Of a stretch of 64,000 nucleotides of DNA, positions 53,989-62,749 are shown in pieces. Source of the DNA: Puia dinghuensis (GTDB lineage Bacteria > Bacteroidota > Bacteroidia > Chitinophagales > Chitinophagaceae); NCBI GenBank assembly GCA_026225275.1, contig JAMFSL010000006.1:1-64000 (forward strand), in the 5' to 3' direction. Numbering within the stretch: position 1 is the stretch's first letter; each line of letters opens with the position of its first letter. The position numbers and the translations under genes were made by a program. Under the pieces are notes generated by a model. The model saw nothing but the letters and a program-made list of their open reading frames with translations. It was not told where the DNA came from and ran no database searches.

Positions 53989-55485
53989 ATGGACTTAAAA
54001 AAATTCGAGGTCTGGTTCGTCACCGGCAGCCAACACCTCTACGGAGAAGAAACCTTACAACAAGTAGCACAACATTCCCAGACGATTGCATCGGCACTCA
54101 ACAGCGCCGCGCAAATTCCCGTTAAGGTCGTGTACAAACCCACCGTCAAGTCACCGGAAGAGATCTACCAAATCTGCCAGGAGGCCAACATGACCGCCAA
54201 CTGCATCGGCATCATCGCCTGGATGCACACCTTCTCCCCCGCCAAAATGTGGATCGGCGGCCTGAGAGTGCTGCAAAAACCACTGGTACATCTGCACACC
54301 CAGTTCAATCGCGATATCCCCTGGAAGGACATCGATATGGATTTCATGAACCTCAACCAGAGCGCCCATGGCGACAGGGAATTCGGCTTCATCATGAGCC
54401 GCATGCGCCTCGACCGCAGGGTCATCACCGGCCACTGGAAAGACCCGGAAACCCTCGAATCCCTCAACACCTGGGCCCGCGCCGCCGCCGGCTGGCATGA
54501 CTGGCAGGGCGCTAAATTCGCTCGCTTCGGTGACAATATGCGCCAGGTGGCCGTCACAGAAGGCGATAAGGTCGAAGCAGAGCTACAATTCGGCTACTCG
54601 GTCAACACTTACGGCATCGGCGACCTCGTAAAAGTCATCAACGATACCACCGACACCGCAGTCGATAAACTCGTCAAAGAATATGACGAGACCTACACGC
54701 TTGCCCCTTCCCTCCGTAAAGGCGCCGCCGCTCATTCCTCACTGCGCGATGCAGCCAGGATCGAATTGGGCCTCCGCCACTTCCTGCAGGACGGCGGCTT
54801 CAAGGGCTTCACCGATACCTTCGAAGACCTCCACGGCATGACGCAGTTGCCGGGCATCGCCGCCCAACGTCTCATGGGCAGCGGTTATGGATTCGCGGGA
54901 GAAGGGGACTGGAAGACAGCTGCACTCGTGCGCGCCATGAAAGTCATGGGGTCCGGGCTCCAGGGCGGCAACTCCTTCATGGAAGACTACACCTACCATT
55001 TCGAACCCGGCAATAACCTCGTTCTCGGCGCTCACATGCTGGAGATCTGCGAGTCGATCGCCGACGGCAAGCCGTCCTGCGAAATCCATCCCCTTGGAAT
55101 CGGCGGAAAAGCGGATCCTGTCCGACTGGTCTTCAACTCCGCCGCCGGCCCCGCCCTCAATGCCTCGATCGTCGACATGGGCAACCGCTTCCGGCTCATC
55201 GTCAACGAAGTGCAGGCTGTAACCCCAGCCCATCCTTTACCCAAACTGCCCGTCGCACGCGTCCTCTGGCAACCTTATCCCGACATGCGGACGGGCTGCT
55301 CGGCCTGGATCATCGCCGGCGGCGCCCACCATACCTGCTATAGCCAGAACCTCACTACCGGCCACCTGCGCGATTTCGCCGACATGGCCGGCATTGAACT
55401 GGCCCACATCGGGAAACATACAGAACTGTATAGGTTCAGGGACGAATTGCGATGGAATGAGGCATATTATCAATTGAAAAAATAG
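53989..55485 (+). CDS. araA: L-arabinose isomerase
   Basis: Converts L-arabinose to L-ribulose, the first step. Recognisable features are [20 protein letters not shown] at the N-terminus, [54 protein letters not shown], the metal/catalytic [20 protein letters not shown] and [23 protein letters not shown], and [10 protein letters not shown] near the end. Length 498 is the usual size. Together araA, araB and araD complete arabinose to xylulose-5-phosphate, which joins the xylose route encoded at 30.8-33.6 kb. Confidence 0.98.
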   Translation: MDLKKFEVWFVTGSQHLYGEETLQQVAQHSQTIASALNSAAQIPVKVVYKPTVKSPEEIYQICQEANMTANCIGIIAWMHTFSPAKMWIGGLRVLQKPLVHLHTQFNRDIPWKDIDMDFMNLNQSAHGDREFGFIMSRMRLDRRVITGHWKDPETLESLNTWARAAAGWHDWQGAKFARFGDNMRQVAVTEGDKVEAELQFGYSVNTYGIGDLVKVINDTTDTAVDKLVKEYDETYTLAPSLRKGAAAHSSLRDAARIELGLRHFLQDGGFKGFTDTFEDLHGMTQLPGIAAQRLMGSGYGFAGEGDWKTAALVRAMKVMGSGLQGGNSFMEDYTYHFEPGNNLVLGAHMLEICESIADGKPSCEIHPLGIGGKADPVRLVFNSAAGPALNASIVDMGNRFRLIVNEVQAVTPAHPLPKLPVARVLWQPYPDMRTGCSAWIIAGGAHHTCYSQNLTTGHLRDFADMAGIELAHIGKHTELYRFRDELRWNEAYYQLKK

Positions 55486-55550
55486 CCGAAATGTACTACA
55501 TTCACTAACCTATTGAAATATCACCTTCGTAAAAAACCTATTCGCATTCC

Positions 55551-56258
55551 ATGAATCGCTACCCGGGAGAAACCCGCACACTTATCGCCGTCGACTGTAT
55601 TATTTTCGGCTTCGACGGCAGTGCTATCAAGCTATTGCTCATCCAGAGAGGACTCAAACCGGAGAAAGGCAAGTGGAGCCTCATGGGCGGCTTCCTGCAA
55701 CCCGACGAAGACCTGCAACAGGCCGCCGACCGCGTCCTTAAAAAACTCACCGGCCTGGAAGGAGTCTACATGGAACAGATGAAGGCCTTCGGTGACCCCA
55801 ATCGCGACCCCGTAGAGAGAACCCTTAGCGTCGCCTATTTCGCCCTCATCGATATCCATCGGTACGAAAAACAACTCAGCGCCGACTACCACGCCGAATG
55901 GTTTCACGTCAATTCGATGCCGGAACTCGTCTTCGATCACAATGAAATGGTCGAGATAGCCAAAAAACAACTCCGCTACAAAGCCGCCCTCCACCCCATC
56001 CTCTTCGAACTGCTCCCCCCACGATTCACTATCCCCCAGCTGCAAATGCTCTACGAAGGCATCTACGGTACGAATTTCGACAATCGCAACTTTAGCCGTA
56101 AAGTGCTGTCCACCGAATTACTCATCAAACAAAAAGAAAAGGATAAATCCGGCTCCAAAAAAGGCGCCTACTTCTACCGGCTGGATAAAAGGAAGTACAA
56201 AGCCAATTTCCACGCCTTCCTCAATTTTATACCCAACCCGGACAAACTCCTGCTCTAA
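55551..56258 (+). CDS. araR: AraR-type regulator with inactive Nudix sensor and winged helix
   Basis: The N-terminal 145 residues are a Nudix fold (DCIIFGFDGSAIKLLLIQRG, KWSLMGGFLQPDEDLQQAAD). The Nudix box keeps the GG and first Glu, but the catalytic REUxEE reads RVLKKL, so hydrolysis is unlikely; the domain probably binds a sugar. The C-terminal part (FTIPQLQMLYEGIYGTNFDN, RNFSRKVLSTELL) is a winged helix. This is the design of AraR from Bacteroides, which represses arabinose genes until arabinose binds. Location 65 bp after araA fits. Other NrtR-type regulation is less likely. Confidence 0.88.
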   Translation: MNRYPGETRTLIAVDCIIFGFDGSAIKLLLIQRGLKPEKGKWSLMGGFLQPDEDLQQAADRVLKKLTGLEGVYMEQMKAFGDPNRDPVERTLSVAYFALIDIHRYEKQLSADYHAEWFHVNSMPELVFDHNEMVEIAKKQLRYKAALHPILFELLPPRFTIPQLQMLYEGIYGTNFDNRNFSRKVLSTELLIKQKEKDKSGSKKGAYFYRLDKRKYKANFHAFLNFIPNPDKLLL

Positions 56259-56280
56259 ACAGCCAAATGCGTACGAAATA

Positions 56281-56515
56281 CACATCTCTGCCCTGCCCGA
56301 CCACAAAGCTGTCCTTAGAGCTTCGGCAAGGCTTCGTCCCTCGCCTTCCCTCGCTCGTACCCTTCGGTTCCCTCGCTCGTACCCTTCGGTTCCCTCGCTC
56401 GTACCCTTCGGTTCCCTCGGGTATTTCGGACGTGACCCCTCCATCCCACCGCACGGAGCTGGCGCTTCTAATATCGACCGGTCCCTCGCCCGGTCTCTTC
56501 TCGAACGTCCTCTTG
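56281..56515. repeat. Interspersed C-rich repeat, copy C (longest)
   Basis: Head CTGCCCGACCACAAAGCTGT, AGAGCTTCGGCA, a 22-bp tandem array of CGTACCCTTCGG units, the closing TACCC...GGGTA inverted repeat, then a tail CTCGAACGTCCTCTTGCCCG that matches copy A. Noncoding, between araR and the TonB receptor. It shows what parts define the element. Confidence 0.75.
56346..56419. repeat. 22-bp tandem repeat, three exact copies
   Basis: TTCCCTCGCTCGTACCCTTC plus GG is present three times in a row without change (56346, 56368, 56390), with an 8-base start of a fourth. Copy B carries a single unit. No unique spacers separate the units, so it is not a CRISPR array. Confidence 0.9.
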
Positions 56516-56621
56516 CCCGTAATTAGTTACTTAGTAACGCGCAAAACTTGCATTTTCCAACGAGAATAGTACATTTGACAGTTATCTGACCCGACAACAC
56601 TTCCAACTTCATTTATATTTT

Positions 56622-56683
56622 TAGTTTTGAATGGTCACAAGTCGTGACGCGAGGGGAATGTCTATTCCCCTCTTTCATTTTTT
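56622..56683 (+). ncRNA. Possible short RNA: promoter, two hairpins and U-run
   Basis: TAGTTTTG (56622-56629) matches the -7 consensus. About six bases later come two stems: GTCAC/GTGAC (56634-56648) and GAGGGGAAT/ATTCCCCTC (56651-56672), and then TTTCATTTTTT. That gives a transcript of about 50 bases if real. No -33 TTG is seen, so this may only be a terminator for read-through from araR. Confidence 0.3.
56651..56683 (+). terminator. Rho-independent terminator downstream of araR
   Basis: Perfect 9-bp stem GAGGGGAAT / ATTCCCCTC with loop GTCT, followed by TTTCATTTTTT. It ends rightward transcription coming from the ara operon, 390 bp after araR, or the possible short RNA. Confidence 0.75.
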
Positions 56684-56719
56684 ATCCCCACACATCGCAG
56701 TCGCTCTATTCTCAAAAAG

Positions 56720-56755
56720 CCCCCCAAACCTCCCCCATCCGCCCCCTCCTCTCCC
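56720..56755 (-). other. G-quadruplex motif on the minus strand
   Basis: On the plus strand four C-runs (6, 5, 5 and 3 C) are separated by 6, 5 and 6 bases, so the minus strand fits G3+N1-7 four times. It lies in a G-poor tract (about 56685-56825), some 255 bp upstream of the TonB receptor gene. Confidence 0.5.
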
Positions 56756-56844
56756 GACCCGAAATCTCTCATTTTCCATCTCCCCATCCCTCGCTCTTAC
56801 CCCCTGACGCTAACCACTCGAATCGCTGAAACCCGCGCCAGTCC

Positions 56845-56869
56845 AATTCTGAAGCGCATCTTCAGAATT
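56845..56869. repeat. Perfect 10-bp hairpin upstream of the TonB receptor
   Basis: AATTCTGAAG / CTTCAGAATT with a 5-base loop. A T-run starts ten bases after it (AATTTTTTTATG), too far for a classic terminator. It is 140 bp before the receptor start and could be an operator. Confidence 0.55.
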
Positions 56870-56984
56870 ATAAGATAATTTTTTTATGTGACTTAAATAA
56901 GAGTCAAACGTTACCAAATCGTTACGCTACCATTATCATAAGATTACCAATCACCGAACACGACATTCCGTTTCTCCCACCAAC

Positions 56985-56992
56985 TAGTTTTG
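56985..56992 (+). promoter_or_regulatory. -7 box for the TonB receptor gene
   Basis: TAGTTTTG matches TANNTTTG, 17 bases before the ATG at 57010. No clear -33 TTG is present. Confidence 0.4.
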
Positions 56993-57009
56993 CCGAAAAT
57001 CTTTTCAAA

Positions 57010-59850
57010 ATGCTTTTGAGAAAAAAGACGATCCTCATTTTTTTTATCTGTCTCTGTCTCGGTTCTCTTTCCTACGCCGGCACTATCAAGGGAAAGATCC
57101 GCGACGCCGCAACTGGCGAACCCATGACCGGTGCTACCGTCACCCTCGCACACACCCACTACACTACCACCGTCCAACTCGACGGCACCTTTACCTTCCG
57201 CCATATCCCGGCTGGTAAGTACCAGGTCGTCGCCAGCACCGTTGGCTATGAACAACCTGCAGAAGTCGATGTCGAACTTACTTCCGACAACGACGTCAAA
57301 GAAGTGGGTTTCGCCATGCGGGTGAACGCCAGGTTCCTCGAGAACGCTTTCGTTACGGTCGGCGCTGACGGGAAAACCGACAGAGGAGCACTCCGACTCG
57401 AACAACGCGCCGATATGGTCCAGAACGTCATGTCTGCCCGCACCATCGAGCTATCACCCGATATCACCGTCGCCAACGCTATCCAACGCGTCAGCGGCGT
57501 CACCATCCAACGCGATAATACAGGCGAAGGCCGCTATGCCATCATCCGCGGTATGGACCAACGCTATAACAGCACGCTGGTCAATGGTATCAAGATCCCC
57601 AGCCCTGATGATAAATACCGGTTCGTTCCGATGGATATATTCCCCTCCGAAATGCTCGACAGGCTGGAAGTCATCAAAGCCCTCACCCCCGAAATGGAAG
57701 GTGATGCTATCGGCGGCACCATGAACCTCATCATGAAAAGCGCCCCCGATAAATTCCTGCTTTCTGCCAATGCTTCAGGCGGCTATTCCACGATCTTCAA
57801 CACCCGGCCTTTTACCGCCTTCCTCCACAGCGGGATCAATAAAAAGTCTCCTGCCGAACTCAATGGCAATAGTTACGCAGCCACACCAGCCAACTTTTCT
57901 CTCGGCAACCTGCAGTATTACAATAAATCCAATCCCATCAACAGTACGATGGGACTGACTATCGGCGACCGCTTCGCTGGTGGCAAACTCGGCATCATCG
58001 TCTCGGCCAGCTATCAGAACCTCTACAAAGGCACTATCTCGGACCGCCTGGTACCGGACGCACAGCCCCTGCCCAGCCCATCGGCCAATACGCTGAACCC
58101 CTCGGATTCCTACATCAGGCAATTCAATACCCAGACGAATAGGCTCGGCTTGCAGAACAAAATCGATTATATCTTTAATGCGCGCAATAAGATATCCCTC
58201 TTTAACCTGTATCTCCATCAAAACGTATTCGAAACGAGGTTTACCCCGGATAGCGCCACAGCCGGCCTAAACTCCACCGCCACGCAGACAAACGTCAACC
58301 CAGAATACCGCAGCACCTGGCAGATCCAGAACATCTACAACGCCACCCTGCAAGGCGATCACATCCTCAGCAGCAGAGTCAATGTTAACTGGAGCGGAGT
58401 ATACTCTATCGCTAAACAAGAAATGCCCGACCAGGCTACCTATAACTGGAACGAACAGGTCAACTATGGTAGCGGCGGCAAAATAGACAGCATCTCCAAC
58501 ACGATCCCCGTCGGTACCCAGAATGTCCTCACCCAAAGATGGCAGCATAATACCGATCAGGATTGGGCCGGTTATGGCAACCTGACCTACAAACCCAATC
58601 TCTTCCAGCGGGTAGTCGAATTCAAAACCGGCGGCCTCTATCGCTACAAGACAAGGACGGATTATAACAACCAATACGATCTGCAGTCGTCGGCCCCTGC
58701 TAATACGCCCTTCACGACCATCAATGCCGTTCCGCTGTATTTTCAGGCCACTGGTCAGAATGAAGGTCTCAACACTGCTGACAATGCCAATACCTATACT
58801 GCGCACGAGCAGATCATCGCAGGCTATCTCCAGGCTAAATTCAACCTGCTGCAACCGTTGCAGGTGGTCGGCGGCGTTCGCGTAGAAAATACCCAGGATG
58901 CCTACAATACCGCTCTCCCGCCAACTTCTACCGTCGGCGCTTACGGCACCATCCATTACACAGACGTATTGCCCAGCGTCCATTTCAAATACACGCTGAC
59001 CCCTGATCAAAGCATCCGCCTGTCTTATTTCAAATCCATCAGCCGTCCGGGATTCGGTGACCTGGTGCCCATCACAGACAATTCCAATAACGAATTCACC
59101 TTCCTCGGTAACCCCTACCTCAAACATGTCCGTGCCGACAACCTCGACCTTCGCTACGAATGGTTCCCCGGTCTGCTCGATCAGATCCTGGTAGGTGCAT
59201 TCTACAAGAAACTGGAAGACCCCATCGAATACTTCGTCACCAACCTGAACGGTCCCAGTTCTTTATATCTTAAGCCCCAGAATACCAATGAGGCAACCAA
59301 TTACGGTGCAGAGGCTGTCGTAACCAAATATTTCGGCATGTTCGGTGTTTCCGCAAATTACACCTACACTCATTCCCGCATCACCACGACAAAACTGTTG
59401 TACACTTATGTCGCCGGGGTCGGAAATCAGACCGAGACCGTCAACCAGACACGCCCGCTGCAAGGCCAGGCCAACAACATCGGCAATGTCTCTCTGCTGT
59501 TCAAAGACCAGAAGATTGGCCTCGATGTACAACTGGCCCTGTCTTACACCGGCGACCGGATAGCTCAGGTTTCTCCCTATGCCAACCTGGACATCTGGCA
59601 GAAACCCTTCACCCAGCTCGACCTCTCGCTGGAAAAGCGTATTACTCACCATTTCACCTTCTTCGGCAAGCTCAACAACCTGACCAACGCACCGAATAAG
59701 GAATACGTCAAATTCCCCTATCAGTCGGTCAACGCACACCTACCGCCAGGATATACTATTCCTTTCCAGGATGCAGGCAGCAACTATACCATTGCGGAGA
59801 AAGACATCTATCACCTCAGTTACCTGGCCGGTATCCGGTATAAATTTTAA
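57010..59850 (+). CDS. TonB-dependent outer-membrane receptor
   Basis: The 946-residue protein has a signal peptide (TILIFFICLCLGSLSYAG), a CarboxypepD-reg-like domain (IKGKIRDAATGEPMTGATVT), a plug with SPDITVANAIQRVSGVTIQR and YAIIRGMDQRYNSTLVNGIK, and a long beta-barrel ending in YHLSYLAGIRYKF. It lacks SusC-type sequence and no SusD follows. It is like the FhuA/Caulobacter-type receptors that take up siderophores or other small ligands. It is co-directional with a beta-helix lipoprotein 27 bp downstream. The substrate is unknown; the ara operon next door allows, but does not show, a link to arabinose-containing glycans. Confidence 0.92.
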   Translation: MLLRKKTILIFFICLCLGSLSYAGTIKGKIRDAATGEPMTGATVTLAHTHYTTTVQLDGTFTFRHIPAGKYQVVASTVGYEQPAEVDVELTSDNDVKEVGFAMRVNARFLENAFVTVGADGKTDRGALRLEQRADMVQNVMSARTIELSPDITVANAIQRVSGVTIQRDNTGEGRYAIIRGMDQRYNSTLVNGIKIPSPDDKYRFVPMDIFPSEMLDRLEVIKALTPEMEGDAIGGTMNLIMKSAPDKFLLSANASGGYSTIFNTRPFTAFLHSGINKKSPAELNGNSYAATPANFSLGNLQYYNKSNPINSTMGLTIGDRFAGGKLGIIVSASYQNLYKGTISDRLVPDAQPLPSPSANTLNPSDSYIRQFNTQTNRLGLQNKIDYIFNARNKISLFNLYLHQNVFETRFTPDSATAGLNSTATQTNVNPEYRSTWQIQNIYNATLQGDHILSSRVNVNWSGVYSIAKQEMPDQATYNWNEQVNYGSGGKIDSISNTIPVGTQNVLTQRWQHNTDQDWAGYGNLTYKPNLFQRVVEFKTGGLYRYKTRTDYNNQYDLQSSAPANTPFTTINAVPLYFQATGQNEGLNTADNANTYTAHEQIIAGYLQAKFNLLQPLQVVGGVRVENTQDAYNTALPPTSTVGAYGTIHYTDVLPSVHFKYTLTPDQSIRLSYFKSISRPGFGDLVPITDNSNNEFTFLGNPYLKHVRADNLDLRYEWFPGLLDQILVGAFYKKLEDPIEYFVTNLNGPSSLYLKPQNTNEATNYGAEAVVTKYFGMFGVSANYTYTHSRITTTKLLYTYVAGVGNQTETVNQTRPLQGQANNIGNVSLLFKDQKIGLDVQLALSYTGDRIAQVSPYANLDIWQKPFTQLDLSLEKRITHHFTFFGKLNNLTNAPNKEYVKFPYQSVNAHLPPGYTIPFQDAGSNYTIAEKDIYHLSYLAGIRYKF

Positions 59851-59877
59851 TTACAGCATCAGTAATCTATCAACTAT

Positions 59878-61299
59878 ATGATCATGAAGAAATTAATCAT
59901 CCCTTTTCTCATCCTGTTTGGCTTTGGCAGCTGTTTCTTATCCGGTTGCACCAAATGGGCCGATGATAAAACAAATATCTATACTTATAAGGCCCCCCCG
60001 CCGCCGGGTGGCGCGATCAGCGACTCTACCCCGCTTTGCGGCTCTATCAAAGGCGTCATGCTGACCGGCAAGACCTATACGCTGGGTTGTACGATCAATG
60101 TCCCTGTCGGCGATACCCTTATCCTCGAAGCAGGCGTGACAGTCAACGCCAATATCAATTCGGGCATCATCGTCCATGGGACCATGATCAGCCTTGGCAC
60201 CCAGACCCAGCCTAACTATCTCACCGTTCCCGGTGTGACGAAGAACCTGACCCCTAACCTTCCCCTGACATCGGACTCCGCCCATATCGGGCTGTGGAAG
60301 GGTATCATGTGCGATACTTCCTGCCCCATGCTGGTGCTCAAATGGACTCACCTCGATTTTGCAGGCGCTGCCTATGGCAACGTAGATGGCCCCGCTGTCG
60401 AACAATCCTCCGGCACTTCCTATAATCTCCTCTTCCAGAACCCTAACGGTTACTTTATCATGGAAGATTCCTGGACCTGGGGCGGGACGGATGACTGCAT
60501 GCGTATCTCCGATGGCAAGATCCACGTGTTCCGCAATACCTTCGAAAAACCCGGCGGTAGCGGCGGTGATTGTGTGAATAGCAAAGGCGGCACCGTGGGA
60601 ACAGTAGCTTATAACTTCTTCATTGGCACAGCCTACAACGGCCAGAAAGCATCCAACAAAGGACAGCCTGTGGGCGCCCCGGAGACGAACATCGTTATGT
60701 ATAACAGCACCTTCGTCAATGGCGGCATCCAGATCGTGGCCGGACAAAGAGCCGGCGGCATCGACTACGAACAGGGAGCCGAAGGCCAGTTCTACAATAA
60801 CGCCTTTATCAATTGCCGCGTCGGCTACCGGGTCGTCAACAATCCCGTCGCAGATACGGCCAACATGTACTATGGCAATAATTACCAATGGGCTGATTCC
60901 CTCGTGATCGCCGACCAGTTCTTTACCTTCGGCGGCGTCTGTACCAAACCTATGCCGACGGATATCCCCAATCCATCGCTCTATCTGCCGGCCAATTTCT
61001 ATTATCCGGACCCGCAGGCTAACGCTTACGACGGTACGCCTGTCGTCCAGTATGACAACCCGGAGTTCGTCAATTATCCCCTGCCGGTACCCGGTGGCCT
61101 CCCGCTGTTCTCCATTACCGCCGTCGGCTCGTATAATTTCCGGTTGCAGCCCACTTCACCTTTCATTGGCAAGGGCAATACATCGATTATTCCGCTCACC
61201 GTGGTGCCGATCGACCCGATTTATGGCGCCACTGAAGTCACACCGCCGGGAGCAGACCTTGGTTGCTACCAGTTCAACGGAACAGGTAATCAACACTGA
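59878..61299 (+). CDS. Lipoprotein with predicted right-handed beta-helix
   Basis: The N-terminus (LIIPFLILFGFGSCFLSGC) is a lipoprotein signal; the second Cys is the likely lipidation site. The body has beta-helix-like rungs: LILEAGVTVNANINSGIIVHG, WTWGGTDDCMRISDGKIHVF, YNSTFVNGGIQIVAGQ and YNNAFINCRVGYRVVNN. It looks like a polysaccharide-binding or lyase-like fold, but no catalytic set is recognised. A 27-bp gap after the TonB receptor and a strong terminator after it make a two-gene unit. Probably surface-exposed and partner to the receptor (inference). Start 59878 or 59884. Confidence 0.7.
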   Translation: MIMKKLIIPFLILFGFGSCFLSGCTKWADDKTNIYTYKAPPPPGGAISDSTPLCGSIKGVMLTGKTYTLGCTINVPVGDTLILEAGVTVNANINSGIIVHGTMISLGTQTQPNYLTVPGVTKNLTPNLPLTSDSAHIGLWKGIMCDTSCPMLVLKWTHLDFAGAAYGNVDGPAVEQSSGTSYNLLFQNPNGYFIMEDSWTWGGTDDCMRISDGKIHVFRNTFEKPGGSGGDCVNSKGGTVGTVAYNFFIGTAYNGQKASNKGQPVGAPETNIVMYNSTFVNGGIQIVAGQRAGGIDYEQGAEGQFYNNAFINCRVGYRVVNNPVADTANMYYGNNYQWADSLVIADQFFTFGGVCTKPMPTDIPNPSLYLPANFYYPDPQANAYDGTPVVQYDNPEFVNYPLPVPGGLPLFSITAVGSYNFRLQPTSPFIGKGNTSIIPLTVVPIDPIYGATEVTPPGADLGCYQFNGTGNQH

Positions 61300-61330
61300 T
61301 CGGACCAGCGTTCTACTCTACTCCTCATAC

Positions 61331-61362
61331 AAAGGGGGGCTTCAAATGAAGCCCCCCTTTTT
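61331..61362 (+). terminator. Strong terminator after the receptor-lipoprotein pair
   Basis: Perfect 13-bp stem AAAGGGGGGCTTC / GAAGCCCCCCTTT with loop AAAT and T-run. It sits between convergent genes; the reverse strand continues CTTTGTATG, so it may also act, more weakly, on the aldehyde dehydrogenase side. Confidence 0.9.
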
Positions 61363-61380
61363 GTTTATTAAAATATACAT

Positions 61381-62745
61381 TCATCCCCTTATATGATACG
61401 CCTTCGGCTGCACAAAAGCCCTGATCCCCTGATAAGACAACGTCATCCCCAACCCCGAATGCTTGCGGCCGGACCACGGTACATTCGCACTCACCCGGTC
61501 ACAGCAATTCCAATAAACAGTCCCCGTATTCAGCTGCCGCATTACCTTTTCCGCCCGCTCATAGCTAGCCGAATACACAGCAGCCGTCAATCCATATTCA
61601 GTATCCGCCATCAGCGCCACGGCTTCGGCATCGTCTTTCACCTTCTGAATGCCCACCACCGGCCCAAAAGATTCTTCCATCATCAGCTTCATCCCATGAT
61701 GCACATCCACCAGCACGGCCGGTTCGATAAAATAACCCTTCCGGTTCACCCTTTGCCCCCCATATAAAAGCTTCGCCCCTTTCCCCACCGCATCGGCAAT
61801 CTGCCCCTCCAAAAATTCCAGCTGGCCCGGCCTGCTCAAGGGACCGATCTCTGTCCCCGCCTCCCGCGGATCCCCCACCACCATCTTCCGCAGCTGTTCG
61901 ACATAAGACTGCACAAAAGTATCGTATACGGCTTCCTGCACATAGATCCGCTCTACCGCACAACAGCTCTGTCCATTATTATACACCACACCTTCCAACG
62001 CCGCCCCCGCTACCGCGGCAATATCCTTTACATCATCCATCACGTACAAAGGATCTTTCCCGCCGAGTTCCAACTGGCAGGGCACCAGCTTCGACGCCAC
62101 TTTCTCCGCGATCAGCCGCCCCGTCCGGTAGCTGCCTGTGAAAAAATAGCCATTCAAGGGCAGTTCCAACAGCCATTCCCCCGCCTTACCCTTGCCCGTC
62201 ACTACCTGGAAGACATTCTCCGGTACCCCTGCATCATACAGCAACCTGCGAATGTGCAGCCCCGTTATTGTCGAATATTCCGAAGGTTTATAAAAGACAG
62301 CATTCCCGCCGATCAAAGCGGGTATAAATACATTGACCCCCACCAGGTAGGGATAATTCCAGGCGGATATATTCGCTATCACCCCCAGTGGTTCATAGAC
62401 AATCTTCTCCCGCGTAGCCCCTTCCGCTACCACCCACTCCTCGGCCAGCCACTGCGCCGAATGATCCAAAAAATACCGTATCCGGCTTCGCGCACCGTTC
62501 AGCTCATTATAAGCTTGCTGCAGGGGTTTGCCCGTCTCACTGGTCAATGTCTCCGCCAGCACGGTCTTCTCCCGATCCAATGCCTCGTAAAACCAGGCTA
62601 TACACGCTATCCTTTCTTCCACGGGCTTCGCCGCCCAAACCGGCTGCCCCGCCCGTAATAAAGCCAACTTTTCCCGAACCGATGCCTCCGTATCCTCCGG
62701 AACCTCTCCGATGATTTCCTCTGTAGCCGGATTGATGATCTGCAT
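61381..62745 (-). CDS. NAD(P)-dependent aldehyde dehydrogenase
   Basis: Oxidises an aldehyde to the acid in the cytoplasm. Signatures are ISAWNYPYLV (cofactor), FTGSYRTGRLIAEKVASKLV, the glutamate LELGGKD near residue 223, the nucleophile NNGQSCCAVERI near 259, and MMEESFGPVVGI. The 454-residue length is slightly short but complete. It is the last of three leftward genes, 4 bp after a class I glutamine amidotransferase-like hydrolase and an iron alcohol dehydrogenase. That set suggests oxidation of a gamma-glutamylated amino-aldehyde (polyamine or ethanolamine route), which is an inference. Confidence 0.93.
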   Translation of the reverse strand: MQIINPATEEIIGEVPEDTEASVREKLALLRAGQPVWAAKPVEERIACIAWFYEALDREKTVLAETLTSETGKPLQQAYNELNGARSRIRYFLDHSAQWLAEEWVVAEGATREKIVYEPLGVIANISAWNYPYLVGVNVFIPALIGGNAVFYKPSEYSTITGLHIRRLLYDAGVPENVFQVVTGKGKAGEWLLELPLNGYFFTGSYRTGRLIAEKVASKLVPCQLELGGKDPLYVMDDVKDIAAVAGAALEGVVYNNGQSCCAVERIYVQEAVYDTFVQSYVEQLRKMVVGDPREAGTEIGPLSRPGQLEFLEGQIADAVGKGAKLLYGGQRVNRKGYFIEPAVLVDVHHGMKLMMEESFGPVVGIQKVKDDAEAVALMADTEYGLTAAVYSASYERAEKVMRQLNTGTVYWNCCDRVSANVPWSGRKHSGLGMTLSYQGIRAFVQPKAYHIRG

Positions 62746-62749
62746 ATAT

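Larger units (their letters stand above)
56259..57009. other. 750-bp intergenic region: repeat, hairpins, C-rich tract
   Basis: Holds repeat copy C, a possible short RNA unit with terminator, a C-rich tract, a 10-bp hairpin and the TonB-receptor promoter; each is listed on its own. No gene is supported here; the small ORFs run through the repeat or the C-rich tract. Confidence 0.6.

Noticed and set aside
56346-56419. CRISPR-like array
   Set aside because: Units are directly adjacent with no spacers and no cas genes are near.
56118-56454. Minus-strand ORFs through repeat C and the araR end
   Set aside because: They overlap araR on the opposite strand and encode the repeat, with tandem RNRRVRAREP-type units.
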